Numbered from the stretch's first letter, positions 1 through 8,725 are shown. The stretch is DNA of 64,000 nucleotides from Nocardioides daedukensis (GCF_013408415.1 NZ_JACCAA010000001.1:2790001-2854000); one strand, 5' to 3'. The notes: generated from the letters alone by a model not told the origin. Made by a program: numbers and translations.

Positions 1-665
1 CATATAGTTCTGGGGCCCTCGCTCAGCACGTCAATGCGACCATCTTGCCTCCAGGGGTGAGTCGGGAATGGTTTGAAGAATTGCAGCGAGCCGGGAGGGA
101 TCGGACTCGGGAGGCATCAGATGACCACATCGTTATGACCTCTTTCCGCCTCAATCAGTGGATCGACAAGGGTCTGCCAGTTCTTGTTGCTGCTATTGAG
201 TCCGTTGAGCTTCCAGTCCGAATAGTGTTGTGTGGTAGCGGCCGAGTCCCTCCTGAACTGACGACCTACCTGAGTGATCATCCGTGCGTCACGCTTCGGG
301 TGGGCATTCCGGATGCTGACCTTGCCGATCAGATGTCGGCGGCCGACCTATTCGTTCTAGCCACTCGCACTCGGCAAGGGGACTCGGCAAGCGGGGAGGG
401 ATTCGGACTGGTTCTTCTGGAGGCGCAACTGGCGGGGACTCCAGTCATCGGTCCGGCCTTCGGAGGTTCACATGATGCATTTGTAGAGGGCATAACGGGG
501 CTGTCGCCGGTCGATGAGACCATTGAGAGTCTCGCAGAGAGCATCAAACTGTTGCTGCAGGACAATGCTATGAGGGCGCAGTTTGCGAAGTCTGGTCAGA
601 AACTCGCCCGGGCACGGTTCGATCCCTCCAACTATTCGGCTCTTTTGCTTCGTCGATTGCTTTGA
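1..665 (+). CDS. Glycosyltransferase family 4, C-terminal part (runs off left edge)
   Basis: The reading frame is already open at the first complete codon (position 3) and no stop precedes the first internal start near 45, so the 5' part lies outside the window. The visible part is the nucleotide-sugar-binding half of a GT-B glycosyltransferase. It carries the family E-x7-E motif in 'EGFGLVLLEAQLAGTPVIGP', followed by the G-G-S-x-D-A segment that normally contacts the diphosphate. It probably adds one sugar to a polysaccharide repeat unit at the cytoplasmic membrane; the sugar cannot be told from sequence. The stop (663-665) lies two bases before the flippase ATG, so the two are co-transcribed. 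Codon use is visibly less GC-rich than in genes beyond 4.4 kb. Family assignment is secure; specificity is unknown. Confidence 0.85.
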   Translation, partial: YSSGALAQHVNATILPPGVSREWFEELQRAGRDRTREASDDHIVMTSFRLNQWIDKGLPVLVAAIESVELPVRIVLCGSGRVPPELTTYLSDHPCVTLRVGIPDADLADQMSAADLFVLATRTRQGDSASGEGFGLVLLEAQLAGTPVIGPAFGGSHDAFVEGITGLSPVDETIESLAESIKLLLQDNAMRAQFAKSGQKLARARFDPSNYSALLLRRLL

Positions 666-667
666 GC

Positions 668-1936
668 ATGCCAAATGTTCGAAGTAGGGCTCGTCGGTTC
701 CGCCAGTCGCCGACAATACAGGCGATTATTAGGACTGCAGGATTCAATGTAGTTAACACCGTACTTGCGGGCGTCGGTGGAATTCTGGTGGCCCGTGTTC
801 TCGGAGCTAGCGGCCGAGGCGACTACGCGGTCCTAATGACGTGGTTGGGGCTGGCACTCATTGTCGGCGAACTAGGTCAGACGGCGTCGGTGACCTATCA
901 CGTGGCACGGAACCCCGAACGAGCGCGTGACTATGTGGCGACCTCGGTGCGGACCATGATCGTATCGGGTCTACTTTGTCTTCCTCTGGCCTTTGTCTTT
1001 GCCAAGTACCTCAGTGACGGAAGAGACGCTCGAGAGTCGGCATTTCAAATTCTCGCCCTGGTTCTTCCGGTGGCATTTGTGGCAGCCAGTTTCACGTTCG
1101 CCCTGCAGGCGACCCGAATCGATCTCTGGAACTGGGTTCGGTTCTCCCAGCCGTTCGTGTGGTTTATGGTCCTTGTCCCGTTGGCGTACTTCGGGGGCGT
1201 TTCTCTGACGCATCTGATGTGGATTTATCTGAGTTCGGTGGTCCTGCAATTTGGGATCGCACTCTGGTTCTGCAAGAAGACAAGCCTTTTAAGAGGGCGT
1301 TATGAGGGCAAATTCTTACGCCCCATGCTTGTCTACGGACTTAGCCACTTGGCCTCGACCCTTCCTGCCGGTCTGATTAGACAGTTGGATGTTCTATTCT
1401 TGGCAGTCTTTGTTTCTGCGTCACAAGTAGGTCATTACGCGGTTGCGGTCGCATACGCATCTCTAAGTTTTCCGTTAGCGGCGGCGGTGGGGAGTGTTCT
1501 TTTTCCTCGGCAGGCGCGATTGGGATCGCCTAACCGGACTCTGCGGCGTTCAGTATTCCTTGTTTCTCTCGCGACCATGCTCTGTATGGTCCCGATGATT
1601 CTGGTCGCTCCCTTCCTGCTGCCCCTTGTTTTTGGCGACGATTTCTCTGCCTCCGTGTCGATCCTATGGTTCCTATTCCCTTCTCTTTTGGCTCTCTCGG
1701 CCAATCAGGTGTGCGGCGACCTTTTACGTGGTATGGGCAAGCCACAGAGCGTGGCCTGGGCGACGTGGATCAGTCTCGTCGTCCTCGTCGTCCTTCTGTT
1801 TTTTTTGGTTCCATCATCTGGAATACGAGGGGCGGCGATCAGTACTAGTATCGCGCAAGTCGTGGCGTGCGGAACCCTGATGTTCCTGTTGTTTCGCAAG
1901 AATTCTGGCGTCTTGGAAGAAGGTGCAAACCTATGA
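668..1936 (+). CDS. Polysaccharide flippase (Wzx-like, MOP superfamily)
   Basis: This 422-residue protein is almost entirely hydrophobic, with about 12-14 predicted membrane segments. Its N-terminal stretch 'GFNVVNTVLAGVGGILVARVLGASGRGDYA' pattern (G-x-x-L-x-A-R-x-L-G-x-x-G-x-G) is typical of oligosaccharide flippases. The expected role is moving undecaprenyl-linked repeat units across the cytoplasmic membrane. I chose the ATG at 668; a TTG at 662 overlapping the upstream stop is the alternative. Its 3' end overlaps the next glycosyltransferase by an ATGA junction at 1933-1936, which indicates translational coupling. Base composition is lower in GC than the rest of the window, as in its neighbours. 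Confidence 0.85.
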   Translation: MPNVRSRARRFRQSPTIQAIIRTAGFNVVNTVLAGVGGILVARVLGASGRGDYAVLMTWLGLALIVGELGQTASVTYHVARNPERARDYVATSVRTMIVSGLLCLPLAFVFAKYLSDGRDARESAFQILALVLPVAFVAASFTFALQATRIDLWNWVRFSQPFVWFMVLVPLAYFGGVSLTHLMWIYLSSVVLQFGIALWFCKKTSLLRGRYEGKFLRPMLVYGLSHLASTLPAGLIRQLDVLFLAVFVSASQVGHYAVAVAYASLSFPLAAAVGSVLFPRQARLGSPNRTLRRSVFLVSLATMLCMVPMILVAPFLLPLVFGDDFSASVSILWFLFPSLLALSANQVCGDLLRGMGKPQSVAWATWISLVVLVVLLFFLVPSSGIRGAAISTSIAQVVACGTLMFLLFRKNSGVLEEGANL

Positions 1937-3078
1937 CGATCGATAACGTACCGCGGGTTTCCATTGTTGTATCCCATCCTATTCAGTATTTTACGCCGCT
2001 CTTCAATGCCTTGAGTAAATTTGATAGCTTTGAGCTTGACGTTGTGTATGGGAACGACGCCGGCGTGAGAAGCCAGTATGATCCGGGATTTGACCTGAAT
2101 CATTCATGGGATATCGACTTGGTGTCTGGACACTCTCACCGCTTCATATCCCAAGGCGACGTATCGCGTCTTCGTCTAGGCGTCCTGTCTCTCTATGGAC
2201 TTTTCAAAGTCACCAGAGGCCGTGATCTTGTTGTGATTCACGGTTACACGGAGCCAGTCAGCATTGCGGCCGTCTTAGTTTGCTGGGTGTTGCGAGTCCC
2301 GTACCTGCTGCGCATGGACACGTCTGAGCGAGCGAAGCACCCTTGGTTCAGCTTGCGTTCGTGGTGGCCCCGACTTGTTGCCCGGCTAGCCCACGGTGGC
2401 CTTGCTGTGGGGCAACGCAACATGAGTGTGTTGCGAGGGCTTGGTGTGCGCGATCCCAAATTGGTCCGGTTCGCGATCGATGACGCGCGTTTTCGACAGG
2501 CGAGAGTTGTTGACGGCGCCAACCGCCGGATAGTTCGGGAAACGCTTGGGTTGCCCGCAGATGCTGTTCTAGTGGTGTATGCGGGAAAATTTGTCCAATT
2601 GAAGGGCGTGCACGATTTGTTGGCTGCCGTGGCGGAGTTGGACGTGCATCTAGTCTGTATCGGTGACGGTGTGGAGATGTCGGCAATGCGCGATAGTGCA
2701 CCGAGAGGAAAGGTCACGTTCACCGGGTTCAAGAATCAGACTGAGATTCCTGCCTACCTCGGAGTCGCTGATGTGGTCGTTCTGCCCAGCCATTATGAGC
2801 CTTGGGGACTCATTATCAATGAGGCCATGGCTGCTGGCTGCGTCCCTGTTACCTCGGACGCCGTTGGTTGTTCTCCAGATCTCGTCGAGGGCGTGGGCTG
2901 GGTGCACCGACCTGGTGATGTCGACGGTCTGCGTGTTGCGCTTCAAAACGCGACGAAGTCGGTAGGGAGTGCTGACGTTGCTCGTCGTGTGTCAGAGCGC
3001 GTGGCCATCTTTTCCCTGCGCAACAGTGTCGCTGACTTTGAATTAGCGTTGGTGGGGTACCTAGGCGCACGCGACTAG
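1933..3078 (+). CDS. Glycosyltransferase family 4
   Basis: A 381-residue GT-B glycosyltransferase. The N-terminal domain opens with 'VSIVVSHPIQYFTPLF', a pattern seen in GT4 enzymes of capsule loci. The C-terminal domain has 'VVYAGKFVQLKGVHDLL' (family G-K/R-x-x-x-x-K-G motif) and the E-x7-E motif in 'EPWGLIINEAMAAG'. The ATG at 1933 overlaps the flippase stop (ATGA) and gives an N-terminus that starts right at the first beta strand; an upstream in-frame start at 1867 would lie inside the flippase gene. The stop meets that of the oppositely oriented gene at 3075 within the palindrome CTAG, so the two genes converge with a two-base overlap. The sugar is unknown. Confidence 0.88.
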   Translation: MTIDNVPRVSIVVSHPIQYFTPLFNALSKFDSFELDVVYGNDAGVRSQYDPGFDLNHSWDIDLVSGHSHRFISQGDVSRLRLGVLSLYGLFKVTRGRDLVVIHGYTEPVSIAAVLVCWVLRVPYLLRMDTSERAKHPWFSLRSWWPRLVARLAHGGLAVGQRNMSVLRGLGVRDPKLVRFAIDDARFRQARVVDGANRRIVRETLGLPADAVLVVYAGKFVQLKGVHDLLAAVAELDVHLVCIGDGVEMSAMRDSAPRGKVTFTGFKNQTEIPAYLGVADVVVLPSHYEPWGLIINEAMAAGCVPVTSDAVGCSPDLVEGVGWVHRPGDVDGLRVALQNATKSVGSADVARRVSERVAIFSLRNSVADFELALVGYLGARD

Positions 3079-4055
3079 ACCAAGTCGGTCAAGATGCGTC
3101 GCAGGCGGTGCTGGTATGTGTGCTCACTCAACGCCCGATGAGAAGCAGCCGCCCCAAGTGTGCGACCGAACCCTGGATCAGCCAAGAGCCTGCGGGCTTT
3201 GACCAAGAGGTCCGCGTACGACTCGTACGTGATGATTTCAGTTTCGCAATCAAAAAGATCGGCGATGGGTTCTCGGTGCTCGCACAGGATCGCTGCGCCG
3301 CTCGCGGCGGCTTCGAACAGACGACAGTTGGCTCCGTTTTCTGCCGGATGAAGGTTGTTGAGGACAGCTCGTGATTGCTGAAAGACGCGCGCCTTCTCAT
3401 CGCGGGTCACCGAACGGCCTGTGTGGTGTGCGTGGATTGCACGCTGGGGCATCCATCTTGGGAAGCCGCTTCCATAAAGGGCAATGGGAATATCGTCCGC
3501 GAGTAATCGATCCAGCACTCGAACTCGCGATGGGTACATATTTCCAACGACAGCCACTGAGTTCGTAGTCTGACCCTGCCCGCTCGGGCGGTGCCATGCA
3601 GGATTGCAGGCTTCAGGGAGGTACTCGACCGATAGTTCTGTCTGCTGCCTCAGACGCCTCACGAGTTCTGGATCTTTAAAATAGACCGTGCTGTAATCGG
3701 CAGCCAGCATGAGTTGGCGCCCCAAGTTCGACACTGCGTCTGGGAACCAAAGCGCAATTGGAATGCCGGCCCCGCGGATGAGTTGCACCGTTTGGGGTAG
3801 GAGTCGGGCCGTGACGCTTAGGATGGCGTCGCACTCAGCCTCTATGGCGCGCTCAGCAAACCTTCGCTGTTGTCTCTCGTCCCATCGGAAGACTGACTCT
3901 GAGGCAAGGTCATTGAGTTGGTTCAATCGCGCGGACTGGCTATGCATCCTTGGAGTCCCTAGAGCGACAGGTTGAACGTCCAAGTCCGGCAGGCAGTGCA
4001 TCAGATTATCGGCAAACGAGTCGGGGTGTTGTGGTCCCACGATGCCTATACGCAT
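3075..4055 (-). CDS. CgeB-like glycosyltransferase
   Basis: A 326-residue protein resembling the CgeB/DUF3880-type glycosyltransferases. The N-terminus 'MRIGIVGPQHPDSFADNLMH' begins a Rossmann-like fold. The C-terminal half has 'VLNNLHPAENGANCRLFEAAASGAAILCE', the typical N-x-R-x-F-E-A-A-x-x-G pattern of this group. It likely glycosylates an intermediate of the same polysaccharide. It is transcribed towards the upstream GT4 genes and away from the frameshifted remnant at 4068-4412. GC content is lower than in the flanking cys genes, so it probably arrived with the rest of the 1-4 kb block. Confidence 0.75.
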   Translation of the reverse strand: MRIGIVGPQHPDSFADNLMHCLPDLDVQPVALGTPRMHSQSARLNQLNDLASESVFRWDERQQRRFAERAIEAECDAILSVTARLLPQTVQLIRGAGIPIALWFPDAVSNLGRQLMLAADYSTVYFKDPELVRRLRQQTELSVEYLPEACNPAWHRPSGQGQTTNSVAVVGNMYPSRVRVLDRLLADDIPIALYGSGFPRWMPQRAIHAHHTGRSVTRDEKARVFQQSRAVLNNLHPAENGANCRLFEAAASGAAILCEHREPIADLFDCETEIITYESYADLLVKARRLLADPGFGRTLGAAASHRALSEHTYQHRLRRILTDLV

Positions 4056-4067
4056 TAACGTAATCCT

Positions 4068-4412
4068 CTACTGAAGGGAGCTGAGTTGGAGGCTCATCGT
4101 TCGGAATAGCCCAATGGTCAGTTGATCATTCCGGCGCAGACAGCGATCCCAGTGGCCTCGTCGATCAGGATGAAACGACCCCATGGTGTGGTTCTTCGAG
4201 GAGGGATCGCGGCTGAGCGGCACCGTCGTACGGAACTGCACCCGACCTATATTGTATCCGCGTGGTCCGAGTCGTGTGGCGATCTCTGGAAAAGGTGAAC
4301 GAGGTCCCCTGAGGATCAGAGACACAGGTTCGAACTCTATCCGAGGCTCGTTCCAGCCCGGGGGATTGAGGGCCAACGCCAAAACTTCTGGTGCACGGGC
4401 TGTCACGGTCAT
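4068..4412 (-). pseudogene. Remnant containing a frameshifted cysN 3' end
   Basis: The minus strand between about 4129 and 4245 matches the end of the intact cysN at 5802-5925. It encodes 'IGRVQFRTTVPLSRDPSSKN', then needs a one-base shift near 4190 to continue as 'FILIDEATGIAVCAGMI', against 'FILIDEATGVTVGAGMI' in cysN. In the original frame the sequence runs on into unrelated residues. The ORF starts at an ATGA overlap with the dehydrogenase stop (4409-4412), and its first ~50 residues ('MTVTARAPEVLALALNPPGW...') show no family I recognise. The simplest reading is debris of a recombination that joined another gene start to an old cysN 3' end. The two copies differ at many positions, so the event is not recent. 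Confidence 0.7.
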
Positions 4413-5689
4413 AGCCGTAGATCAGACTGATTCTTCGCCAGAGCGCTCTTGAGGTCGAACAGCACATGCGTGGCCTTGCCGAAGCTGTGGATGCCCTCAG
4501 CTCCCAGCTCGCGGAACGAGTCGTGCCCGACTGCCAGAACGATCCCGTCGTACGCACCGGGCAGAGGTTGTTCGATGACATCGACGTCGTACTCGCGCTT
4601 GGCTTCGCTGGGGTCTGCCCACGGATCATGGATGTCCACTGTGATCCCAAAGGACTGCAACTCGGCCATGACGTCGACGACCCGGGTGTTGCGCAGATCG
4701 GGAGTGTTCTCCTTGAAGGTCAGGCCAAGGATGAGCACTCGAGCCCCGCGCAGGTCCACACCCTTCTGGATCATCCCGCGCACCAACTCCTGCGCTACGT
4801 GGGCGCCCATGGCGTCGTTGAGGCGTCGCCCGGCAAGGATCACGTCAGGCTGATAGCCGACTGACTGCGCCTTGTGGGTGAGGTAGTAGGGGTCGACACC
4901 TATGCAGTGACCGCCGACCAGGCCCGGTTGGAACTTGAGGAAGTTCCACTTGGTGCCGGCCGCTTCAAGCACCTCCTGCGTGTCGATGCCCAGGCGGTTG
5001 AAGATGTGTGACAACTCGTTGACCAGGGCGATGTTCACGTCGCGTTGCGTGTTCTCGATGACCTTGGCTGCTTCGGCGACCCTGATGGAGGGGGCCAGGT
5101 GGGTGCCGGCAGTCACGACGGTGCGATAGAGCGCGTCGACGAAGGCGCCAGCCTCGGGAGTGGAGCCCGAGGTGATCTTGAGGATCGTCTCGAAGCGTCG
5201 TTCCTTGTCCCCGGGGTTGATCCGCTCGGGGCTGTATCCGACGAAGAAGTCTTGGTTGAAGACCAAGCCAGTGAGTTCCCCAAGGAGAGGGACACATTGT
5301 TCCTCGGTCGCGCCCGGATAGACGGTGGATTCATAGATCACCACGTCGCCGACCTTGAGTGCGGCCGCAACAGAGCGCGTTGCCGACAACACCGGGCGGA
5401 GGTCCGGGGTGTTGTGCTCATCGATAGGGGTCGGTGTCGTGACGATGTACACGTTCACGTCCTGGAGCGACGCCGGGTCAGTGGTACAGGTGAGGCGTTC
5501 CGCTGCCGCGAGCTCGTCGGCGTTGAGTTCACGCGTGCGGTCGCGCCCAGAGTTGAGCTCGGCGACCCGTTCTTCGTTGATGTCGAAGCCGACGACATCG
5601 AACTTCTTCGAGAACGAGACGGCCAGGGGTAGCCCGACGTACCCGAGGCCGATGACGCCGAGTCGTGCGTTGGTGATGTCCAGAACCAT
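4409..5689 (-). CDS. Nucleotide-sugar dehydrogenase (UDP-GlcNAc/ManNAc 6-dehydrogenase type)
   Basis: A 426-residue enzyme of the UDP-glucose/GDP-mannose dehydrogenase family, which oxidises a nucleotide sugar twice with NAD+ to a uronic acid. The Rossmann motif 'LGVIGLGYVGLPLAVSF' is at residues 9-25. 'ESTVYPGATEE' follows in the middle. The catalytic-cysteine segment reads 'GGHCIGVDPYYL', the form found in TviB/WbpA-type enzymes that act on UDP-N-acetylhexosamines rather than UDP-glucose. The C-terminal UDP-binding domain contains 'LGLTFKENTPDLRNTR'. It supplies a uronic acid for the adjacent polysaccharide genes. It lies downstream of cysN on the same strand but with a 110-bp gap, and its stop overlaps the start of the remnant ORF at 4068-4412. 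Exact substrate is inferred from the motif only. Confidence 0.88.
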   Translation of the reverse strand: MVLDITNARLGVIGLGYVGLPLAVSFSKKFDVVGFDINEERVAELNSGRDRTRELNADELAAAERLTCTTDPASLQDVNVYIVTTPTPIDEHNTPDLRPVLSATRSVAAALKVGDVVIYESTVYPGATEEQCVPLLGELTGLVFNQDFFVGYSPERINPGDKERRFETILKITSGSTPEAGAFVDALYRTVVTAGTHLAPSIRVAEAAKVIENTQRDVNIALVNELSHIFNRLGIDTQEVLEAAGTKWNFLKFQPGLVGGHCIGVDPYYLTHKAQSVGYQPDVILAGRRLNDAMGAHVAQELVRGMIQKGVDLRGARVLILGLTFKENTPDLRNTRVVDVMAELQSFGITVDIHDPWADPSEAKREYDVDVIEQPLPGAYDGIVLAVGHDSFRELGAEGIHSFGKATHVLFDLKSALAKNQSDLRL

Positions 5690-5799
5690 AGGGGCAACGC
5701 TAGTGGTCAGGGTGTCGGAATGTGCATGACTACAACAGCTGAGCGGCAGGTCACGCGGATTGGATCAAGGCAACGCTCGCTGCCAGCCCTGAACGCCGC

Positions 5800-7107
5800 T
5801 CAGCCGTTGATCATTCCCGCACCCACCGTGACCCCGGTGGCTTCGTCGATCAAGATGAAAGAACCTGTCGTTCGGTTCTTCGAGTAGGGGTCGCAGAGCA
5901 GAGGAACGGTAGTGCGGAACTGCACCCGTCCGATCTCGTTGAGCCCGAGCTCCTTGGTCTCCTGGTCGCGGTGCAGGGTGTTGACGTCCATCCGATATTG
6001 GACGTCCTTGACCAGCGCGCGTCCGGTGCGGGTGGTGTGCTTGATGGCGAGCTTCTGGCGCGGGCGCAGGGGCTCGTTGGTCATCCAGCAGACCATCGCG
6101 TCGATGTCCTGGCTGGGTGTCGGGGCGTTGCGCACGCGGGCGATCATGTCGCCGCGGGAGACGTCGAGGTCGTCCTCGAGGCGGACGGTGACCGACATCG
6201 GCGGGAAGGCCTCGGACACTTCCTGGTCGAAGAGGTCGATGCCGGCGATCTTGCTGGTCATGCCCGAGGGGAGCACGATGACCTCGTCGCCGGGGCGCAG
6301 GACGCCACCGGCGACCATGCCGCCATAGCCGCGGTAGTCGTGGTGCTCGTCCGACTTGGGGCGCACGACGAACTGCACCGGGAAGCGGACATCGACCAGG
6401 TCGCGGTCGGAGGCGACGTGAACGTGCTCGAGGTGGTGCATGAGTGAGGGGCCCTGATACCAGGGCATGTTCTCGGAGCGGTTCACCACGTTGTCGCCCT
6501 GAAGCGCGGAGATTGGGATGATCTCCAGGTCCGGGATGTTCAGCTTCGTTGCGAAGGCGGTGAACTCCTGGTGGATCTTGGTGTAGGTCTCCTGGTCGAA
6601 GTCGACCAGGTCCATCTTGTTCACGGCGAGCACCAGGTGCGGGACTCGGAGCAGGGAGAGCAGGACAGCGTGCCGACGGGACTGCTCGGTCAGACCGTGG
6701 CGAGCGTCGACCAGCACGATGCCCAGGTCAGCGGTGGAGGCGCCGGTGACCATGTTGCGGGTGTACTGCGCGTGCCCGGGGGTGTCGGCGATGATGAACT
6801 TGCGGTTCGGGGTCGCGAAGTAGCGGTAGGCGACATCGATGGTGATGCCCTGCTCCCGCTCGGAGCGCAGACCGTCCGTGAGTAGAGCGAGGTCGGTGTA
6901 GTCATATCCCTTGGACTGACTGGTCGCCTCAACTGCCTCGAGCTGGTCCTCGAAGATCGCCTTCGAGTCGAGCAGGAGCCGGCCGATCAGGGTCGACTTG
7001 CCGTCATCCACCGAGCCGGCGGTCGCGAAGCGGAGCAGGTCCATGTTGGGGTTGAGCGCCTCGGGGGAGGGCTGCTCGATGATCTGGTCACTGGTCTGGG
7101 CGGCCAT
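5800..7107 (-). CDS. cysN: Sulfate adenylyltransferase subunit 1 (GTPase)
   Basis: CysN is the GTPase subunit of heterodimeric ATP sulfurylase; GTP hydrolysis drives CysD to make adenylyl sulfate (APS). In its 435 residues the G1 motif is 'GSVDDGKSTL' (about 31-40), G3 is 'DTPGHAQYTRNMVTGAS', and G4 is 'NKMDLV', all in the EF-Tu-like order. Two beta-barrel domains follow and the protein ends with 'GAGMING'. No APS-kinase domain is fused, which fits a separate cysC at 15267. The start overlaps the cysD stop in a TGATG junction (7105-7109), so the two are translated together. A decayed copy of its 3' end is present at about 4129-4245. Confidence 0.97.
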   Translation of the reverse strand: MAAQTSDQIIEQPSPEALNPNMDLLRFATAGSVDDGKSTLIGRLLLDSKAIFEDQLEAVEATSQSKGYDYTDLALLTDGLRSEREQGITIDVAYRYFATPNRKFIIADTPGHAQYTRNMVTGASTADLGIVLVDARHGLTEQSRRHAVLLSLLRVPHLVLAVNKMDLVDFDQETYTKIHQEFTAFATKLNIPDLEIIPISALQGDNVVNRSENMPWYQGPSLMHHLEHVHVASDRDLVDVRFPVQFVVRPKSDEHHDYRGYGGMVAGGVLRPGDEVIVLPSGMTSKIAGIDLFDQEVSEAFPPMSVTVRLEDDLDVSRGDMIARVRNAPTPSQDIDAMVCWMTNEPLRPRQKLAIKHTTRTGRALVKDVQYRMDVNTLHRDQETKELGLNEIGRVQFRTTVPLLCDPYSKNRTTGSFILIDEATGVTVGAGMING

Positions 7108-8033
7108 CAGAAGTAGCCCTCCTTCTTCCGGTCTTCCATGGCGGCCTCGGAGAACCGGTCGTCGCCACGGGTGGCGCCGCGCTCGGTGACCCGGGCGATG
7201 GCGATCTCGTCGATGATCTGGGCGGTGTTGGCGGCGGTGCTCTCGACGCAGCCGGTCAGCGTCATGTCGCCAACAGTGCGGAAGCGAACCGTGCGCTTCT
7301 CGATGGTCTCGTTGCCCTTGGGCTGCACCGCATCACTGGCGGAGAGCAGCATCCCGTCGCGCTCGATGATCTCGCGCTCGTGGGAGAAGTAGATCGAGGG
7401 GATCTCGATCTGCTCCTGGTGGATGTAGTGCCAGATGTCGAGCTCGGTCCAGTTGGAGAGCGGGAAGATCCGCATGTGCTCGCCCTCGCGGATCTTGCCG
7501 TTGTAGAGACTCCACAGCTCGGGACGCTGCATCTTGGGGTCCCACTGGCCGAACTCATCGCGATGGGAATAGACGCGCTCCTTGGCGCGGGCCTTCTCCT
7601 CATCCCTGCGGCCACCACCGAAGGCGGCGGTGAAGCCGTGCTCCTCGATGCCGTTGAGCAGGGTGCCGATCTGGAGTCGGTTGCGACTCGTCTTGCCGTC
7701 GTCGACCACGACGCCGTCGGCGATCGCGTCGTCAACGCTGGCCACGATCATCCGGATGCTCAGGCGGTCCACCCAGGCGTCCCGGGTGGCGAGCACCTCG
7801 GGGAAGTCGAAGCCAGTGTCGACCTGCATCAAGGGAAACGGGATCTTGGCCGGATAGAAGGCCTTCTCCGCCAGCCGCAGCATGACGATGGAGTCCTTGC
7901 CGCCCGAGAAGAGCAGGACCGGCTTCTCGAACTCGGAGGCCACCTCGCGGAAGATGTGGATGGACTCGGCCTCGAGCTGGTCGAGCTGGCTCAGCCGATA
8001 GTCCGAATGTGGTGCAGTCATGAGGTCAACCAT
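7107..8033 (-). CDS. cysD: Sulfate adenylyltransferase subunit 2
   Basis: CysD is the catalytic ATP-pyrophosphatase subunit that joins ATP and sulfate to APS. The PP-loop 'LLFSGGKDSIVMLRLA' lies near the N-terminus after the family-typical 'LSQLDQLEAESIHIFREV'. The C-terminus 'AAMEDRKKEGYF' is the normal end. I place the start at the ATG at 8033, just after a purine-rich GAGAGAG; 8021 is the alternative. The frame stays open to 8153, but the extra residues have no counterpart in the family. With 308 residues the length is normal. It is the first gene of a cysDN unit. Sulfate activation genes inside a polysaccharide locus suggest use for sulfation as well as assimilation. Confidence 0.95.
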   Translation of the reverse strand: MVDLMTAPHSDYRLSQLDQLEAESIHIFREVASEFEKPVLLFSGGKDSIVMLRLAEKAFYPAKIPFPLMQVDTGFDFPEVLATRDAWVDRLSIRMIVASVDDAIADGVVVDDGKTSRNRLQIGTLLNGIEEHGFTAAFGGGRRDEEKARAKERVYSHRDEFGQWDPKMQRPELWSLYNGKIREGEHMRIFPLSNWTELDIWHYIHQEQIEIPSIYFSHEREIIERDGMLLSASDAVQPKGNETIEKRTVRFRTVGDMTLTGCVESTAANTAQIIDEIAIARVTERGATRGDDRFSEAAMEDRKKEGYF

Positions 8034-8250
8034 GCTCTCTCTCGGATCCTCGGCCCCACCATATCCGCGCTCCGAGACGGCCGCAGTACGTCGTGTGCCA
8101 CCGGCGTCTTCCCCGCTGGTGTCCCTGCTGTGGTTCATGCCCGCGCGTCCCACGGCCCGGATTGCAGCCCTGTGCTAGCAGTTGCTTGCCAGTCAATCGC
8201 CCTTATTTCGATAGTGAAACGGGCCACTTCTGCGCTCGCGGGCTTGATCT

Positions 8251-8268
8251 TGCTAACTTTTGTTAGCA
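8251..8268. promoter_or_regulatory. Inverted repeat upstream of the XRE gene
   Basis: A perfect inverted repeat, TGCTAAC-tttt-GTTAGCA, ends 10 bases before the ATG of the XRE regulator at 8279 and just before its GGAGG ribosome-binding site (8272-8276). The position next to the translation start of an XRE gene makes autorepression the likely role. The same region also faces cysD, which is divergent. Confidence 0.6.
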
Positions 8269-8278
8269 CACTGGAGGC

Positions 8279-8716
8279 ATGGCAAAGGGCAAGGTCTCCA
8301 AGACCGTCGAGACGTTGGGCGACTACCTCAAGGAGCAGCGGACCACCGCTCAGCTCTCGCTGAGGCAACTTGCCGAGCAGGCGGGTGTGTCCAACCCCTA
8401 TCTCAGCCAGATCGAACGTGGTCTGCGCAAGCCCTCTGCCGACGTGCTTCAACAGCTCGCGAAGGCGCTCCGCATTTCCGCCGAGCAGCTCTACATCCGC
8501 GCCGGGATCCTCAGTCTCGAGGACGGTGCCGGCGGCTCGGTGGAGTTGGCGATCCTCGCCGACTCGAAGCTGACCGAGCGACAGAAGCAGTCCCTCCTCG
8601 ACGTCTACTCGTCGTTCCTGGCGCTCAATGGCCAGGACAGCGATGTGGTGCGCGGGGATGAAGCAACCCACCCCACCACCGGGACGGCCGACAAACTGCC
8701 GACCGGCAACGAATAG
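8279..8716 (+). CDS. XRE-family transcriptional regulator (Rv0474-like)
   Basis: A 145-residue regulator with one N-terminal helix-turn-helix of the Cro/CI type: 'LSLRQLAEQAGVSNPYLSQI' followed by 'ERGLRKPSADVLQQLAKAL' (about residues 24-62). The C-terminal part has no recognised sensor domain and ends in a Thr/Pro-rich tail. A ribosome-binding site GGAGG precedes the ATG. The next gene, 10 bases downstream, encodes an HbhA-like protein, and a DUF2516 gene follows. This matches the order Rv0474-Rv0475-Rv0476 in mycobacteria, from which I draw the assignment. A perfect inverted repeat over its leader suggests that it controls its own operon. Confidence 0.88.
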   Translation: MAKGKVSKTVETLGDYLKEQRTTAQLSLRQLAEQAGVSNPYLSQIERGLRKPSADVLQQLAKALRISAEQLYIRAGILSLEDGAGGSVELAILADSKLTERQKQSLLDVYSSFLALNGQDSDVVRGDEATHPTTGTADKLPTGNE

Positions 8717-8725
8717 GAGATCGAG

